Positions 10,501 through 22,273 of a stretch of DNA of 64,000 nucleotides are shown piece by piece. The position numbers and the translations under genes are program-made. The stretch comes from Kalmusia sp. IMI 367209 (Eukaryota; Ascomycota; Dothideomycetes; Pleosporales; Didymosphaeriaceae), in contig JAPEUQ010000007.1 in NCBI GenBank assembly GCA_027946365.1, forward strand, positions 1,364,001-1,428,000, read 5' to 3'. The number at the start of each line of letters is the position of its first letter. Positions within the stretch are counted from its first letter, which is position 1. The notes below the pieces were generated by a model, which was given only the letters and a program-made list of their open reading frames with translations, was not told the DNA's origin and searched no databases.

Positions 10501-12629
10501 TACGATACCTTACGAAAAGAGCGAGCGGATACTACTCAACGATGTCCAAGGCTATGTGAAACCCGGAAAGCTAACCGCACTAATGGGAGCATCAGGTGCT
10601 GGCAAGACTACTTTGCTTAACACCTTGGCCCAGAGAAATGATTTTGGAGTCGTTCACGGTGACTTCCTCGTCGACGGAAGGCCTCTCCCATCTTCCTTTC
10701 AAAGATCAACAGGGTATGCTGAACAAATGGATGTTCATGAGTCGACAGCTACTGTCAGGGAAGCATTAAGATTCTCAGCCAAGCTCCGCCAACCAAAGGA
10801 GGTACCTTTGCAGGAAAAGTATGATTACGTTGAGAAGATCATTGATCTACTTGAAATGCGGGACATTGCTGGGGCGAGCATTGGCACTCCCGGTTCAGGC
10901 CTCAACCAAGAACAGCGAAAGCGTGTGACCATCGGGGTTGAACTCGCTAGCAAGCCGGAGTTGTTGATGTTTCTGGATGAGCCGACATCTGGCCTGGACT
11001 CGGGTGCTGCCTTCAACATCGTACGGTTCCTGCGGAAGCTGGCCGACGCAGGCCAGGCGATTCTGTGTACGATCCATCAACCGTCATCTGTCTTGTTTGA
11101 ACATTTCGATCAGCTGCTCCTTCTGAAGTCAGGTAAGTTTCTCTACGATACGCGTTGTGAATTAGAGCTACGCTAATGTTTACGTGAACAACCTAGGCGG
11201 CCGTACAGTGTACTTCGGAGAGCTTGGCCACGATAGTCGTACACTCATTGACTACCTGGAAGGCAATGGAGCTAAGAAATGTTCGCCGAAACAGAACCCT
11301 GCAGAGTATATGCTCGAAGTGATCGGTGCTGGCGACCCCAACTACAAGGGCAAGGACTGGGGTGATGTCTGGGCATCATCCACCGAGAACGAAAAGCTGT
11401 CCCGGGAAATCCAGGAACTGATCTCGAACCGCCGAGACGCTGCCAAAGACCAGACGCGCGATGATAGGCAATACGCCATGCCGCTAACAACTCAACTCTA
11501 CACCGTCATCCATCGTAACTTTGTGCAGATGTGGAGAGATCCACCCTACATCGTGGGCATGACCATGCTGCACATCATTACCGGTCTTTTCAACGGCTTT
11601 ACCTTCTGGCATCTCGGCAACAGTCAGATCGACATGCAATCCCGTCTTTTCTCGACATTCATAACACTGACGATATCGCCCCCGTTGATTCAGCAGCTGC
11701 AACCTCGTTTCCTGCGCTTGCGAGGCATATACCAATCCCGCGAGGGCAACGCAAAGATTTACTCTTGGACGGCTTTTGTATGGGGAGCTATACTCAGTGA
11801 GATTCCGTATCGCCTCATCGCTGGCACCATCTACTGGTGCTGTTGGTATTGGACGACTTGGTTCCCCCGCGATACGTATACGGCAGCCAGTGTGTGGCTC
11901 TTCATCATGGTGTTCGAGGTGTACTACCTTGGGTTTGGTCAGGCGATAGCTTCGTTTGCGCCCAACGAACTCTTGGCTTCGCTTTTGGTGCCGCTATTCT
12001 TCACGTTCCTCGCTGGGTAAGTAATTTTCCATTACCCTTCTCCAGACGAAAGGTCAAGGAGAAGTTGCTAACTTGTACATGCACATTTCAGATTCTGTGG
12101 TGTCGTTGTCCCCTACGTTGGACTTCCGACTTTCTGGCAGAAGTGGATGTATTGGCTGGTACCGTTTCGTTACCTGCTCGAAGGCCTCCTGGCCTTGCTA
12201 GTGCGCGGGCAGCGGATCGAGTGCGAGACTAGCGAATTGGCGATCTTCCCGCACCCTCCAGGGCAAGATTGTCAGAGCTACGCCGGCAGCTTTGCCCAGG
12301 AGAGCGGTGGGTACGTGCAGACGCAGCCCAACGGGGACTGTGGCTTCTGCCAATACGCAACGGGCGACGCGTTTGCGGCTTCTTTCAACGTCTTTGAGAA
12401 GTACATATGGTATGTGTGCCTGGCATTCGTTTGTCCATGGCAAGACTGATTCGCAAGCAGGCGTGATTTCGGCATCACTTGGATATTTGTTTTCTTCAAC
12501 TTTGCAGTCGTGTTTGTGTGCACGTGGCTCTACTTGGGCGGGTTCCGCAAGATCACGTCGTTCTTCAGCCTGGCGGACCGAAAGAACAGAAGGGCGGCGA
12601 AGAGACGACAGGACGGGGACAAGGCGTAG
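7546..12629 (+). CDS. full-size PDR-type ABC transporter (ABCG)
   Basis: Six exons: 7546-10111, 10163-10423, 10479-11132, 11197-12016, 12092-12409 and 12461-12629, giving 1595 aa in (NBD-TMD)x2 order. NBD1 has the fungal PDR degenerate Walker [10 protein letters not shown] (residues 287-295, Cys293 where Lys is usual), [10 protein letters not shown] (404-) and WDNSTRGLD (427-435). NBD2 is canonical at Walker A and [10 protein letters not shown] (979-, Lys985) and [13 protein letters not shown]; its signature is the degenerate [12 protein letters not shown]. Two sets of hydrophobic helices follow the NBDs (about 615-880 and 1280 onward), with cysteine-containing loops before the last helix of each. 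Such proteins pump lipophilic drugs, fungicides or plant toxins across the plasma membrane using ATP. An unusually long Ser/Thr- and acid-rich N-terminus (~215 residues) precedes NBD1. Substrate cannot be read from sequence. Confidence 0.93.
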
Positions 12630-13990
12630 ACGATTGCGCAGCATCGTGTGTCGAATTCGTCGGGTGGTAGTCCGCGGCCGGCGTCGCGAGTCTACCCGAG
12701 CTGTGAGCCCTTCCCCCTTGGCGCACCAGACGTCGGCTCCTGGTCACGATTTCTTATTTCCCCACAAGTTATCGTTTTTTAAGCATGTGGAGCATTTCCT
12801 CTGGAGCAAACGGTGTGGGACTTGCGTGCGCATGCGCGTTTGAAAGAGAAAGCAATTAGTATAGAGACCTGTAGGATAGAGTTTGTAAGTGGGACTGGAG
12901 CACGACGGTCCGTTCAAGCATTGCGGTAATCTACGTCGTAATCAGCGCGTTGCAAACGCTCGGCTGGGCATTTCCCGACTCCATGTTTGACATCTGCAGC
13001 CGCGCGAATTTTCCAGCGCGATCCCCAGCGGCGGGAGCCCTATCAGCAGACACACAGCTATCGTCAATCTGGAAATAGTCGTGTGCGAGAGTGAAGGTTT
13101 CGGCTTCCCGAGGTCTACCAGAAAAAGGCGCGCTTCTCACCCTTCCCCCGCCCAAATTCGTGCCGAGCGCTGTCACAGATGGTCGCCACTCCCGCCTGGC
13201 CGAGGGTTGGAGCATCGTGGACTGCCCTAGATCGAGAAGGGATTCGATTGCGGTGCAGGGATGGGCCTTGGCGCGAGCGAAGAGGAACCGGAACAAGTCG
13301 TGTGTGCCAGTTGCGTTGCTGGCCGTCGTCCCTCGGGTTTGTGCTTCGGCAACGCGGTGCGCGCTCGGGAGGCCAGCCGTTCAGCCAGCCGTGGATAGCC
13401 AGCGGGCGAGAGTTTACGCGCTGGAGGGCTGTTCTCACGCGGTGCGGTGCGTGTGGCCAATCGAGGCGTCGCTAATTCGTTCTGTGGGGTTGGCGCTGGG
13501 CTGCTTCCGGCGCGACGTCATCTTCAATGGAACTTTTGCTTCCCCACAACAAAGCAATCGCCAGCCAGGCCCGCACATTGCACATCACATTGGCAAAGCC
13601 CAGCAGTACACAGTACATCCGGCGCTACTCGCCCGCAGGGAGGAGCTGCTGTGCGCGAGACGGGGGCCTGTGCAGCGGCCTTCGTTGCTCAGTGTTCGTT
13701 CGTTCGTTCGCGAGGGTCTCTTGGGGTGCTTGGTCTGCGTGTCATGTGAAGGTGCCACCTCGATCATGACATCGTCCTGACACAGTCCCGCAGCGCAGAT
13801 CGACCAAGGCAGATGGTGTCTTCTTCATTGATGCGGCGGCCCAGCTTAAAGGCGCTGGATACGTGTTGCCGGGCGTGCTCCCATGTGCTCCTGCCTCACC
13901 CGACCATCGCAACTGCCTTCCGACAATTTCCGCACACAGCTCTCTTCGGCACAGACGGTGCAACTAAATCGAACTATACACGCCTCCAGC
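12630..13990. other. long GC-rich intergenic region upstream of PEPCK
   Basis: Several long open frames exist on both strands only because the region is GC-rich; none has coherent protein character or splicing. It holds the 3' UTR of the ABC gene and distal promoter of PEPCK. A CCAAT pentamer lies at 13457-13461. Confidence 0.5.
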
Positions 13991-14073
13991 CCAATCAATC
14001 TGCCCCGGATCCCAGCCTAGGCCCCGGCCTCAAACGTTGGAACTCAGCCTACCTCGTCGCCATGGAATATAAA
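13991..14073 (+). promoter_or_regulatory. core promoter of PEPCK: CCAAT, two CreA-type sites, TATA box
   Basis: Reading toward the gene: CCAAT at 13991-13995, CCCCGG at 14003-14008 and again at 14022-14027, and TATAAA at 14068-14073. CCCCGG is the reverse complement of CCGGGG, which fits the CreA consensus SYGGRG; paired CreA sites are typical of carbon-repressed genes. The TATA box is 133 bp before the ATG (14206), placing transcription start near 14100. CreA and CCAAT-complex control are inferred from the consensus only. Confidence 0.6.
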
Positions 14074-14205
14074 GGCCAGCCAGACCCCCTCATTCGAACA
14101 TCAAGCCCCGCGCCTTTGGCCCAAGACTTTGCCCGTCAGCAGGTGTCCAAGCAGCAGCGTTCCAACTACCACTCCTCCTCTCTTGCCTCCGCCATTCCTC
14201 GCACC

Positions 14206-16286
14206 ATGGTTTCCCAGAGCGTCAACAAGACGGGCCTGCACCCGGCCGGTGTCCAGTGAGTACCGCCGTCGCTGTCCCGGGCCAATGGTTCCCGTATCGA
14301 GCCCAGCCGTGGACTAACATGACTTCGTCAGACCTTCCACCAAAGACCACACCGAGATTGAAGAAGAGCTCCATGACCGAGCACACATCGACTATGACCG
14401 TGTTGCCATTGTGAGTCGAGCCACCACTACCACTGCCACTACTACTACCGCCCGTCGTTCCCCTTTCCATGACTAACAGCTTCACTAGGTCGCAAATCCC
14501 TCAGTAGCTGCCCTGTACGAAGATGCGCTTGTGTACGAATCAGGCTCTGCCATCACATCGACCGGTGCGCTTTCAGCGTACTCGGGAGCCAAGACTGGGC
14601 GTTCGCCTTCGGATAAGCGAATCGTCGAAGAGGACTCGTCGAAAAAGGACGTTTGGTGGGGCCCCGTGAACAAGCCCATGACGACTGATGTAAGCTCTTG
14701 TCCTTTGGGTTCCGTTTCTCGCCGTCCATGTTTGCTGCGGCTGCTCGTGAAGGCCACCGAACGTAATCTAGACGGTGCGCTAGCCGACTGTAGTCGTGGG
14801 CTGCCGAGACCCCCCTGCAAGCTTCCTGCAAGCGCCATTGCCCCGCATCATGTCTCATGCACACCCTCCTCTTAGGGCAATCCCTCACGTGGGAGATCTT
14901 TTGACAGTTTGCTAATTCAGATCCCAGGTCTGGCGCATCAACCGTGAGCGTGCCATCGACTACCTCAACACCCGGAATCGCATCTATGTCGTCGACGGCT
15001 TCGCAGGCTGGGACGAGCGCTACCGGATACGCGTGCGCGTTGTCTGCGCGCGTGCCTACCATGCTCTTTTCATGCGTAACATGTTAATCCGCCCGACAAA
15101 GGAGGAACTCGAGCACTTTCACCCAGACTACGTCATCTACAATGCCGGCGCTTTCCCCGCGAACAGGTACACCGCAGGCATGACTTCATCAACCTCCGTC
15201 GCTATCAACTTTGCCGAGAAGGAGATGGTCATCCTTGGTACCGAGTACGCTGGCGAGATGAAGAAGGGTATCTTCACTGTCCTTTTCTTCGAGATGCCCG
15301 TCAAGCACAACGTCCTCACTCTGCACTCGTCAGCGAACGAGGGCAAGAATGGAGACGTGACCGTCTTCTTCGGTCTGTCGGGTACTGGAAAGACTACGCT
15401 CTCTGCCGACCCTAAGCGAGCTCTCATTGGCGATGACGAGCACTGCTGGAGCGACAAGGGCGTCTTCAACATCGAAGGTGGTTGCTACGCCAAGACCATC
15501 GGTCTGTCAGCGGAGAAGGAGCCTGATATCTTTGGTGCCATTCGCTTCGGTGCCATTCTCGAGAATGTTGTTTTCGACCCTAGCTCACGTGTCGTCGACT
15601 ATGACGATGATACCCTAACCGAGAATACCCGCTGCGCGTACCCCATCGAGTACATCGAGAACACCAAGATCCCCTGCATTTCGGATAAGCACCCCAAGAA
15701 CATTGTGCTACTTACCTGCGATGCACGCGGTGTGCTACCGCCAATCTCCAAGCTTAACAAGGAGCAGACCATGTACCACTTCATCTCCGGCTACACTTCA
15801 AAGATGGCTGGAACTGAGCAGGGTATCACCGAGCCCCAGGCAACCTTCTCGTCTTGCTTCGCTCAGCCCTTCTTGGCCCTGCACCCCATGCGCTACGCTT
15901 CCATGCTTGCGGAAAAGATTGAGGAGCACAAGGCTGATGCTTGGCTCCTCAACACTGGCTGGGTCGGTGCCGGTGCCACGACAGGAGGCAAGAGGTGCCC
16001 GTTGAAGTATACTCGTGCTATCTTGGACGCCATTCACTCCGGCGAGCTCGCAAAGGTCGAGTACGAGACATATGACACCTTCGGCCTGTCTGTTCCCAAG
16101 ACCTGCCCCAACGTGCCCGACGAGCTTCTCAACCCAGCCAAGTCATGGAACGGTACCGCCGACTTCAGAGGCGAAGTCGAAAAGCTTGGCAAGTTGTTCA
16201 TGGACAACTTCAAGAAGTACGAGGACGAAGCCACAACAGAAGTCCTCAAAGCCGGACCTCACGTATGCTGCTGCCCCAAGCACTAG
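14206..16286 (+). CDS. acuF: phosphoenolpyruvate carboxykinase (ATP)
   Basis: Four exons: 14206-14255, 14332-14410, 14489-14689 and 14928-16286, giving 562 aa, the usual fungal length. The enzyme converts oxaloacetate + ATP to phosphoenolpyruvate + CO2 + ADP, the committing cytosolic step of gluconeogenesis. Diagnostic motifs: the P-loop [11 protein letters not shown] (residues 259-269, Lys265), then LIGDDEHCW, the PEPCK signature that supplies metal and ATP ligands, [10 protein letters not shown] just after it, and NTGWVGAG further on. The reading frame is also open upstream to an ATG at 13813, but the TATA box at 14068 lies inside that extension, so 14206 (GCACCATGG) is the better start. 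The gene is probably repressed by glucose through the CreA-type sites. Confidence 0.96.
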
Positions 16287-16950
16287 ACCCTTTATCGATG
16301 CTGCGTTCCGCGTACCACACAGGTTTCTTCTTACATTCAGACAGATTGCTTCTTAAAAATTTCTTAGCCATTTCCTCTACCTTGGTCGATTCGCGCATCG
16401 ATGCGTCACGAGTTTCCTTGCTCTTCAGGCTCATACCATGTTTTTCATTGACCTTTTCTACTTTTGAAGGATAATTATTTGGATTGCATATCTCTTTTTT
16501 GAGGTCTATCGTGAGACCTTGTATCATCGACCGCTTCGGGGTTCTTGATAATGAGTGGAAGCGTTTTGTAGCCTCCCGGCTGTATGTGCGCGATTGGATA
16601 GTGGATGGATTTACGAGAGCGGGGTTGAACTGAAGATCTTAGGGTACATGAGGCGGGATTGCATTTGAGAAAGCATGATGGAGTATATAGGAAATGCAAT
16701 GAAATCAGAAGGTTTACGTTCAAACCGTTTCTTGCGTCATGTGTTTGAGTGCTTGCGCACAGCTTGTCCAAATAAGCAAGGTTTAAAATCAAAGGCGTAG
16801 AACCTTCGTAGGTCGTTCAAGTTGGAATATCAGTAGCGGTGAGCCAGCTCACTTATCGATATCGGACTTAGCAGCGTTGTTCCGAGATCTTGGCAACGTC
16901 CAAGCTTAGAAGATACATTCCGTGGACAGCACAAAGCAAGCACCACCACC
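16287..16950. other. intergenic, no gene seen
   Basis: It holds the 3' UTR of PEPCK and the promoter and leader of the TAPT1-like gene. No convincing coding frame. Confidence 0.5.
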
Positions 16951-17016
16951 ATGCAACTCTACACCCTACGGTCCCCAGTGCGCAATGAACAGGATAGACA
17001 CCAAGACGAATGGTGA
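16951..17016 (+). other. short uORF overlapping the TAPT1-like start codon
   Basis: An ATG in a better context (ACCACCACCATGC) than the main start opens a 21-codon frame that ends at TGA 17014-17016, past the main ATG at 16985. If the mRNA starts upstream, this should lower translation of the main frame or force leaky scanning. Confidence 0.4.
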
Positions 17017-19904
17017 AGTCCATGTAGTCGAGCAACTGCCCACGCCCTCCCGATCGCCCGAGCCGGAAGATATCCCCCCGCTGAACGTGCAGTTGGCGCA
17101 TCTGGAGCAGAATGCAGTCAGCGATGTTATGGCGAATGGCAATGGAGCGCTGAGCCCCATCGACCAGAGCCGAAGAACCAGCAATAACGATGAAGCCGTG
17201 CTGTCGGATACAAGCGAAAGGGGCGTACGAGCGCCGCGCATTCGAAGACCAGGCGATGGGCGGCGGAAGAGCAGCGTCTCTGAGCAGGAGAAGATACTAC
17301 GACTTAGTCCGAAGAAGATACATGAGTTGACGAGCGAGCCGGCGAGCATACCCGTGCGGACGGCGACACCGATCCAGGAAGATGCGCAAGAGGGACAGAC
17401 GCCGGATGAGGACAGGCCTTCGAGGGACGGTGGGCGTGGACTTGGTCTTCAAATAGAGACGAGTTCTGGGATGAATGGCACCTCTGAGAAGAGGCCGAGT
17501 CGTTCAAGAAGCCGGGAAACGAGGCCGGAGAGGGAGATAGTGGCGGTGAAGGGCCAAGCAAATGAACTGAAGCAGCGGCCTAGTTTGAACGCAAGATCTG
17601 TCACAGGACCTGCTGCTATGCGGAGGAAGCAGTCGAGCCAGAAAATACAGACGCAGTTTCAGGCAAATGAAGAAGAGAAGCGGTCCGCAAAGCACGTTCC
17701 TCCACCACTTAATTTCGACCACAAGGACACACGGGAGTCTCTGAAGGCGCCCCCACAGGAAAGGCATCGTGACGTGCCATCACCTATGCCGCCATCCATA
17801 CCGCTTCCACCAATGTCTATTCCGACCTTCCTCTCGCTTGAGCTGTCCTCGGACCGGCCCTCTCCGCTGTATATATATCGTCCTTCCACGGCCGACTTTC
17901 CTTACGAATCTTCGAAGATCAAGTATGAACGATTAGTCAATTTCTTACTTCTTCCGCCTAAGCTAGAAGCTATACTAGGCTTCGGAGCTTTAGCTTGTTT
18001 AGATGCATGGATGCATATTCTTACCATTCTCCCGCTCCGCTTTCTAATCGCTATCGGCATTCTCATCGGCTGGTGGGCTTCCGTCATGATTAAAGAAGTG
18101 AAATTTGTGTACAAGGGTTTGCCTAGAGTATGGAGACGGAGAAGACACACGGAGGTATCAACGCCAGTATTGAACACACTCGCAGAAGAAGAGCCGCCTT
18201 CTCGCTCACCCAGACCATCGGTTTTCGCTGTGACTTCGCCCAACCCTGCGAGTATGACTACGGCAAGGGAGAACGATCGCACTGGCATGAATTTCAGATT
18301 CCCGGATACCAAGGATGCTCCACCTAAACGCACGCGCACCAGGTACCGGCATCGTAGGACGATGTCGACACCTTCCGCGCTGCTTCCTAGTCACAAGGCT
18401 GATATGCTCAAAGGCGCCTTGGTCATAGCCAGCTGCATCGTTTTGATGCGCTTTGATGCGAGCAGGATGTACCATGGCATACGAGGACAATCCGCCATCA
18501 AACTATACGTCATTTATAACGTCCTCGAGGTCTGCGATCGCCTTCTCTCTGCTCTTGGGCAGGACGTCTTGGAGTGTCTACTCTCGCGTGAGACGCTTGA
18601 CCGCAATCCCGATGGCCGAAGCAAAGTCCTCCGTCCTCTGTGGATGTTCGTACTCGCTTTAGTGTACAACGTGGCGCATGCCACGGCACTCTTCTATCAA
18701 GTCATTACGCTTAATGTTGCGGTCAACTCGTACTCGAATGCCCTCCTGACACTGCTTATGTCGAACCAGTTCGTTGAGATTAAATCGACTGTTTTCAAGA
18801 AATTCGAAAAGGAAAACTTATTCCAGGTCACCTGCGCAGACATTGTGGAGCGCTTTCAATTATGGCTGATGTTGCTTATAATCGCGATGCGCAACATTGT
18901 CGAAGTAGGCGGCCTCAGTATACGCAGCGGCGAGTCGTCGTTCAGTAGCTCTTTCGGCACCAGTAACACGACAACTTCGGCATCCTTTTCAGCAGCTAGT
19001 ATATTGCCGATGAGCTTTACCATCTTCCCGAAATGGATAGGACAAGTGCTGAGCCCGTTCTTGTTAGTGTTGGGTAGTGAGATGTTTGTCGATTGGTTGA
19101 AGCATGCGTATATTACGAAGTTCAATCAGACAAAGCCGGAGGTGTATGAGAAGTTCCTGGATGTTTTGGCGAAGGACTATTACTCTGATGTAAGTCTCTA
19201 CCCTATCCACACTTTTAAATCCATGTACTTACGTGATACAACAGGCTTTTGTCGACCAAAACCTCACCCGCCGTCTCGGGCTACCCGTCCTCCCTCTCAG
19301 CTGCCTCTTCATCCGCGCCGCAATACAAACTTACCACATGTTCATTGCAACCCACATGCCGCTTCCTTTCCCCAGTACCTCCACCTCCCTAACCCCCAAC
19401 GCCCCACCAACATCCTCACCCGCCACCACCGCCGCCCTCGCACATATAGACCAAATTTTCCGTCGCGCCCTCGGCCGCTCCACCTTCGGGACAGGAACTC
19501 CATCCTTCAGTGGCCTCCCTTGGTATTCATCCACCTGGACGCTCGATGACTTAATCGCCGCGTCTACCATGCTTATCGTCTTCCTCATCGCGTACCTGTT
19601 CTTCCTCGCATTCAAGCTACTGCTCGGTATGTGTCTCCTGCGCGTTGCACGAAACAGGTACAAAGGCATGAAAGAGAGGGAACGCATGAACGTCGAGACG
19701 GGCGGGAAGAGGATTGGCGGATGGGGCGTTGTGGATGTCGATGAGGACAAGAGGAGGTGGATTTACAACGACGATGCGGAAGGCTTGAGGGCGCTGAGGG
19801 AGAGGGACGAAAAGGGTAGGCAGAAGGAGGAGAAGGAGAGGAGGGAGGGCACCGCGTTCGGGCATGTTAGTCGGTACGCTATGGTTGCGAAGAGGATCTG
19901 GTAG
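16985..19904 (+). CDS. TAPT1/Emp65-family (DUF747) endoplasmic reticulum membrane protein
   Basis: Two exons, 16985-19189 and 19245-19904 (GTAAGT donor, ACAG acceptor), giving 954 aa. The first ~300 residues are polar and disordered. The DUF747 region starts near residue 305 (YESSKIKYERLVNFLLLPPK) and continues through hydrophobic helices including DAWMHILTILPLRFLIAIGI, MLKGALVIASCIVLMRFDAS, and the family block YNVLEVCDRLLSALGQDVL. A last helix pair lies in exon 2 before a very charged tail. Relatives are yeast Emp65, linked to ER protein folding and SUN-domain partners, and human TAPT1. The frame stays open to 16910 upstream but without an ATG, so 16985 is the first in-frame start. Confidence 0.88.
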
Positions 19905-20970
19905 ATGGGGGAGGGTGCGGTTTAGATTTAGATCGTGGGTAGAAATAGGAAGGTTGATGACTGGCTTGTGTTTTTGGCCCCCTGGTGATGGTGATATGCT
20001 GCTTCAAGGTATTCAGTCTCACCTTAACTCAACAATGGTCGTGGTAGACCCGAGCACGATCTAATCGAAGGGCATGGATGGCGTCAAGATGCATTGTACA
20101 GCCAAGCCTGACGTAGCGCGAAAGACATGAGGACCAAGGACTCACTCCTGCCCGTATCTAGTAACGATAGAGTAACAGCCATTCCCCTCCTGCTTTGTGA
20201 CTCAAAAGTTGTGTAGAAGAGAGTAACATGAAATGGTCCGCGCTTCAGTAGACTTGTTGGATTGAATGGTAGGATCTCATGTCTTAGCAAGGTCACTCGT
20301 AAGCACATATTATGCTACATTGAAAGGGATGTGAAATGTGAAAGGGATGCGGAATAAGAAGACGAAGTACGTGGCATAGAAATCTCCAAAGGGCTGGTAC
20401 TGTCGGGTATAGTTTCTACTTTTAGTTAACCAATTCGACTGAGATAGGAACTGGACTATGACGAGCGTGTTAGCATTGAGGCTCGTTTACTAAACACTGA
20501 GAAGCACGTGCAAACCACACCGAGGTAATTCATGAATTGTGTTCATTGTTGGAATCCTACGCTCCGTAAAAGGACCAGATAAGCTAGCTAGCTAATTTAT
20601 GCACCCACTGTAGAAAAGTGGGTGCAATCGGAATCTACCTCCAACGCCATATTCGTTATCATTCATCGTGATGTTCGTAACGTGATAGTATCCGTCTGTT
20701 GCTCTCCAGGGCAGTCCTTCATGACCGACCCAAGCATACCAACCAACGCGTATCAGCCCGACTCAAGCTCGGTAGCGGTTGAAATACATGCAGCGAGTTC
20801 CAGAAAGCTACTCGCACTCACAACGCCTTATCGATCAAACCTACGCTCTTTGAATAAAGAAAAAAGCTACGCAGAAGTGAACACCAGCGCAGCGAAGCAC
20901 AAAGTCCAGCCCTCCAGCCCACTTCCGCATCGCACTTCCAACCGTCCTAGCTAGGTCTAGCGGAACCCGA
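19905..20970. other. convergent intergenic region
   Basis: No gene is supported. It contains the hairpin at 20600-20626 and a GCTAGCTAGCTA run just before it. Downstream genes on either side converge, so both 3' UTRs fall here. Confidence 0.5.
20600..20626. repeat. perfect 10-bp inverted repeat (hairpin)
   Basis: TGCACCCACT (20600-20609) and AGTGGGTGCA (20617-20626) are exact reverse complements around a 7-nt loop. It lies in the space between two convergent genes; role unknown. Confidence 0.7.
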
Positions 20971-21753
20971 CTAGTTGTGCGCAGGAGAGTTGCACACCAG
21001 CTCGTAGCCCTCTAGGCCCGGTGCCGCTTTGCCCATGCGCAGGAGCATCTGGTCGTGCCTCTTGGGCGGCTTGGGAGGACGCTTGCCGGCGAGCATGTTG
21101 CGCAGGTTGGCGTTGGACACGAGGCGGTTGATGGGGTCTTTGCAGACGCGGAAACGTTTGCTCTTAGGCTTGGGCTTCTCGTTGACGACCCTGATGGCGG
21201 GGGTGCTGGCTGGCGCGCTGATGCGGGTGGTGGCTGGGGGAGCGGGAGCAGCGGTGGCTACCTCATTGAAAAGAGATGAGCTGGACAAGGTAGATGCTTG
21301 TCTCTCGAAGCGTGTCTGGTTCGGCTGAGATGAGACGAAGAGAGAGGGGTCTTGGGCATCGTGGGAAGTTGCTCCGCTGTTTCTGCTGGTGTCGGTGGAG
21401 ATGCGGTCAACGAGGGGACGAGCACGTTGAGCAGCAGTCCGGGCGTGCAGATCATTCTGAGGAGCTCCTCCATTGTCGAAGGTGATGCGGTCAGCGAGGG
21501 CACGAGTACGCTGCGCTCCTAATCCTCCACCTTGGCCGCCATGGCCGAAAGTCATGCGGTCAGCAAGAGAACGACCAGCCTGCGGACCACGGCCGAGACC
21601 AACGTTGTCACGATGCTCGCGGCGACGACGAATCTCTTGGGTGCGACTGCCGGACACGATGTTGCCACGACCTGCGTCTGGACGGGCACCGCGGTCGGCA
21701 CGATTTCCGACATGGCGAGTGCCTCGAACGTTGCCTCGACTTCCGCGATTCAT
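20971..21753 (-). CDS. Arg/Gly-rich protein with three ADR(I/M)-type repeats, function unknown
   Basis: Single exon, 260 aa, with ATG at 21753. Residues 1-60 are rich in Arg and Gly, RGG-like, suggesting RNA or nucleic-acid contact. A short motif appears three times: GRSLADRMTF (60-69), TRALADRITF (83-92) and ARPLVDRIST (111-120), spaced 23 and 28 residues. A Ser/Ala/Pro linker follows. The last ~70 residues are basic and look conserved (CKDPINRLVSNANLRNMLAG, then KRPPKPPKRHDQMLLRMGK). There is no signal peptide or membrane segment. I do not recognise the family. The steady codon pattern across a long GC-rich frame and the repeat conservation argue that it is real. Confidence 0.65.
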   Translation of the reverse strand: MNRGSRGNVRGTRHVGNRADRGARPDAGRGNIVSGSRTQEIRRRREHRDNVGLGRGPQAGRSLADRMTFGHGGQGGGLGAQRTRALADRITFDNGGAPQNDLHARTAAQRARPLVDRISTDTSRNSGATSHDAQDPSLFVSSQPNQTRFERQASTLSSSSLFNEVATAAPAPPATTRISAPASTPAIRVVNEKPKPKSKRFRVCKDPINRLVSNANLRNMLAGKRPPKPPKRHDQMLLRMGKAAPGLEGYELVCNSPAHN

Positions 21754-22273
21754 GTTGCTGACTTTGTTCCTGCGGATAGCTGTTAGGAAATCCCTATGAT
21801 GAATTTAAGCAGTACCAGTTAGAGCGGTTGAGTCTTTTCGTGTGCGAGTGTGGTTGTGGTAGATTCGGATGCGAAAGTGGTGTTTATATACCTTGGGAGA
21901 CCGCGAGATTAGGTCGGCTTAGCGTATTTTGGTTGAGTGACAGTGTTCAAGATATCGAGGGAAATGACAAGCAACCGTTGCCAGGCCAATGTTTGGTCGC
22001 AGTGGTGACAGGTCCTTCACTGTTGCGTGATCGCGCCAGAGTGAAAGGTCCCACTTTGGAACAAGCAGCTTCGATAAATAGGGAGCATTGCTCAGTAGTA
22101 ATTGTCGGCCCACGTTCATAGCTGCGCGACAGTTCTCTTTCGTCCCATCCTCTGGGTGACTTGTAACACGGTCTATGATGAATCTTCGGTTCTTTGATCC
22201 AGTCCACAGGTAGTATTTCCATGAAACTTATCGCTAGGCCCGTTACACTGAACTATGAGATGATATGGACTCA
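21754..22273. other. intergenic, no gene seen
   Basis: It lies between the start of the Arg/Gly-rich gene and the stop of the HET gene, both on the minus strand. It should hold the promoter of the former. Confidence 0.5.

Noticed and set aside
13091..13780. 229-codon plus-strand frame in the GC-rich PEPCK upstream region
   Set aside because: Long frames are open on both strands here because stops are rare in GC-rich DNA; composition is random (Arg/Ala/Cys) with no splice sites or conserved motif.
13813..14259. In-frame 131-residue N-terminal extension of PEPCK
   Set aside because: TATAAA at 14068, the CreA-type sites and CCAAT all lie within it, and the protein is already full family length from 14206.
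20622..20954. 110-codon plus frame in the TAPT1-like downstream region
   Set aside because: It begins without ATG, overlaps the hairpin, and shows no recognisable protein features.
21473..21799. Plus-strand frames opposite the Arg/Gly-rich gene
   Set aside because: The minus frame is longer, starts at an ATG and has internal repeats; the plus frames are GC-driven shadows.
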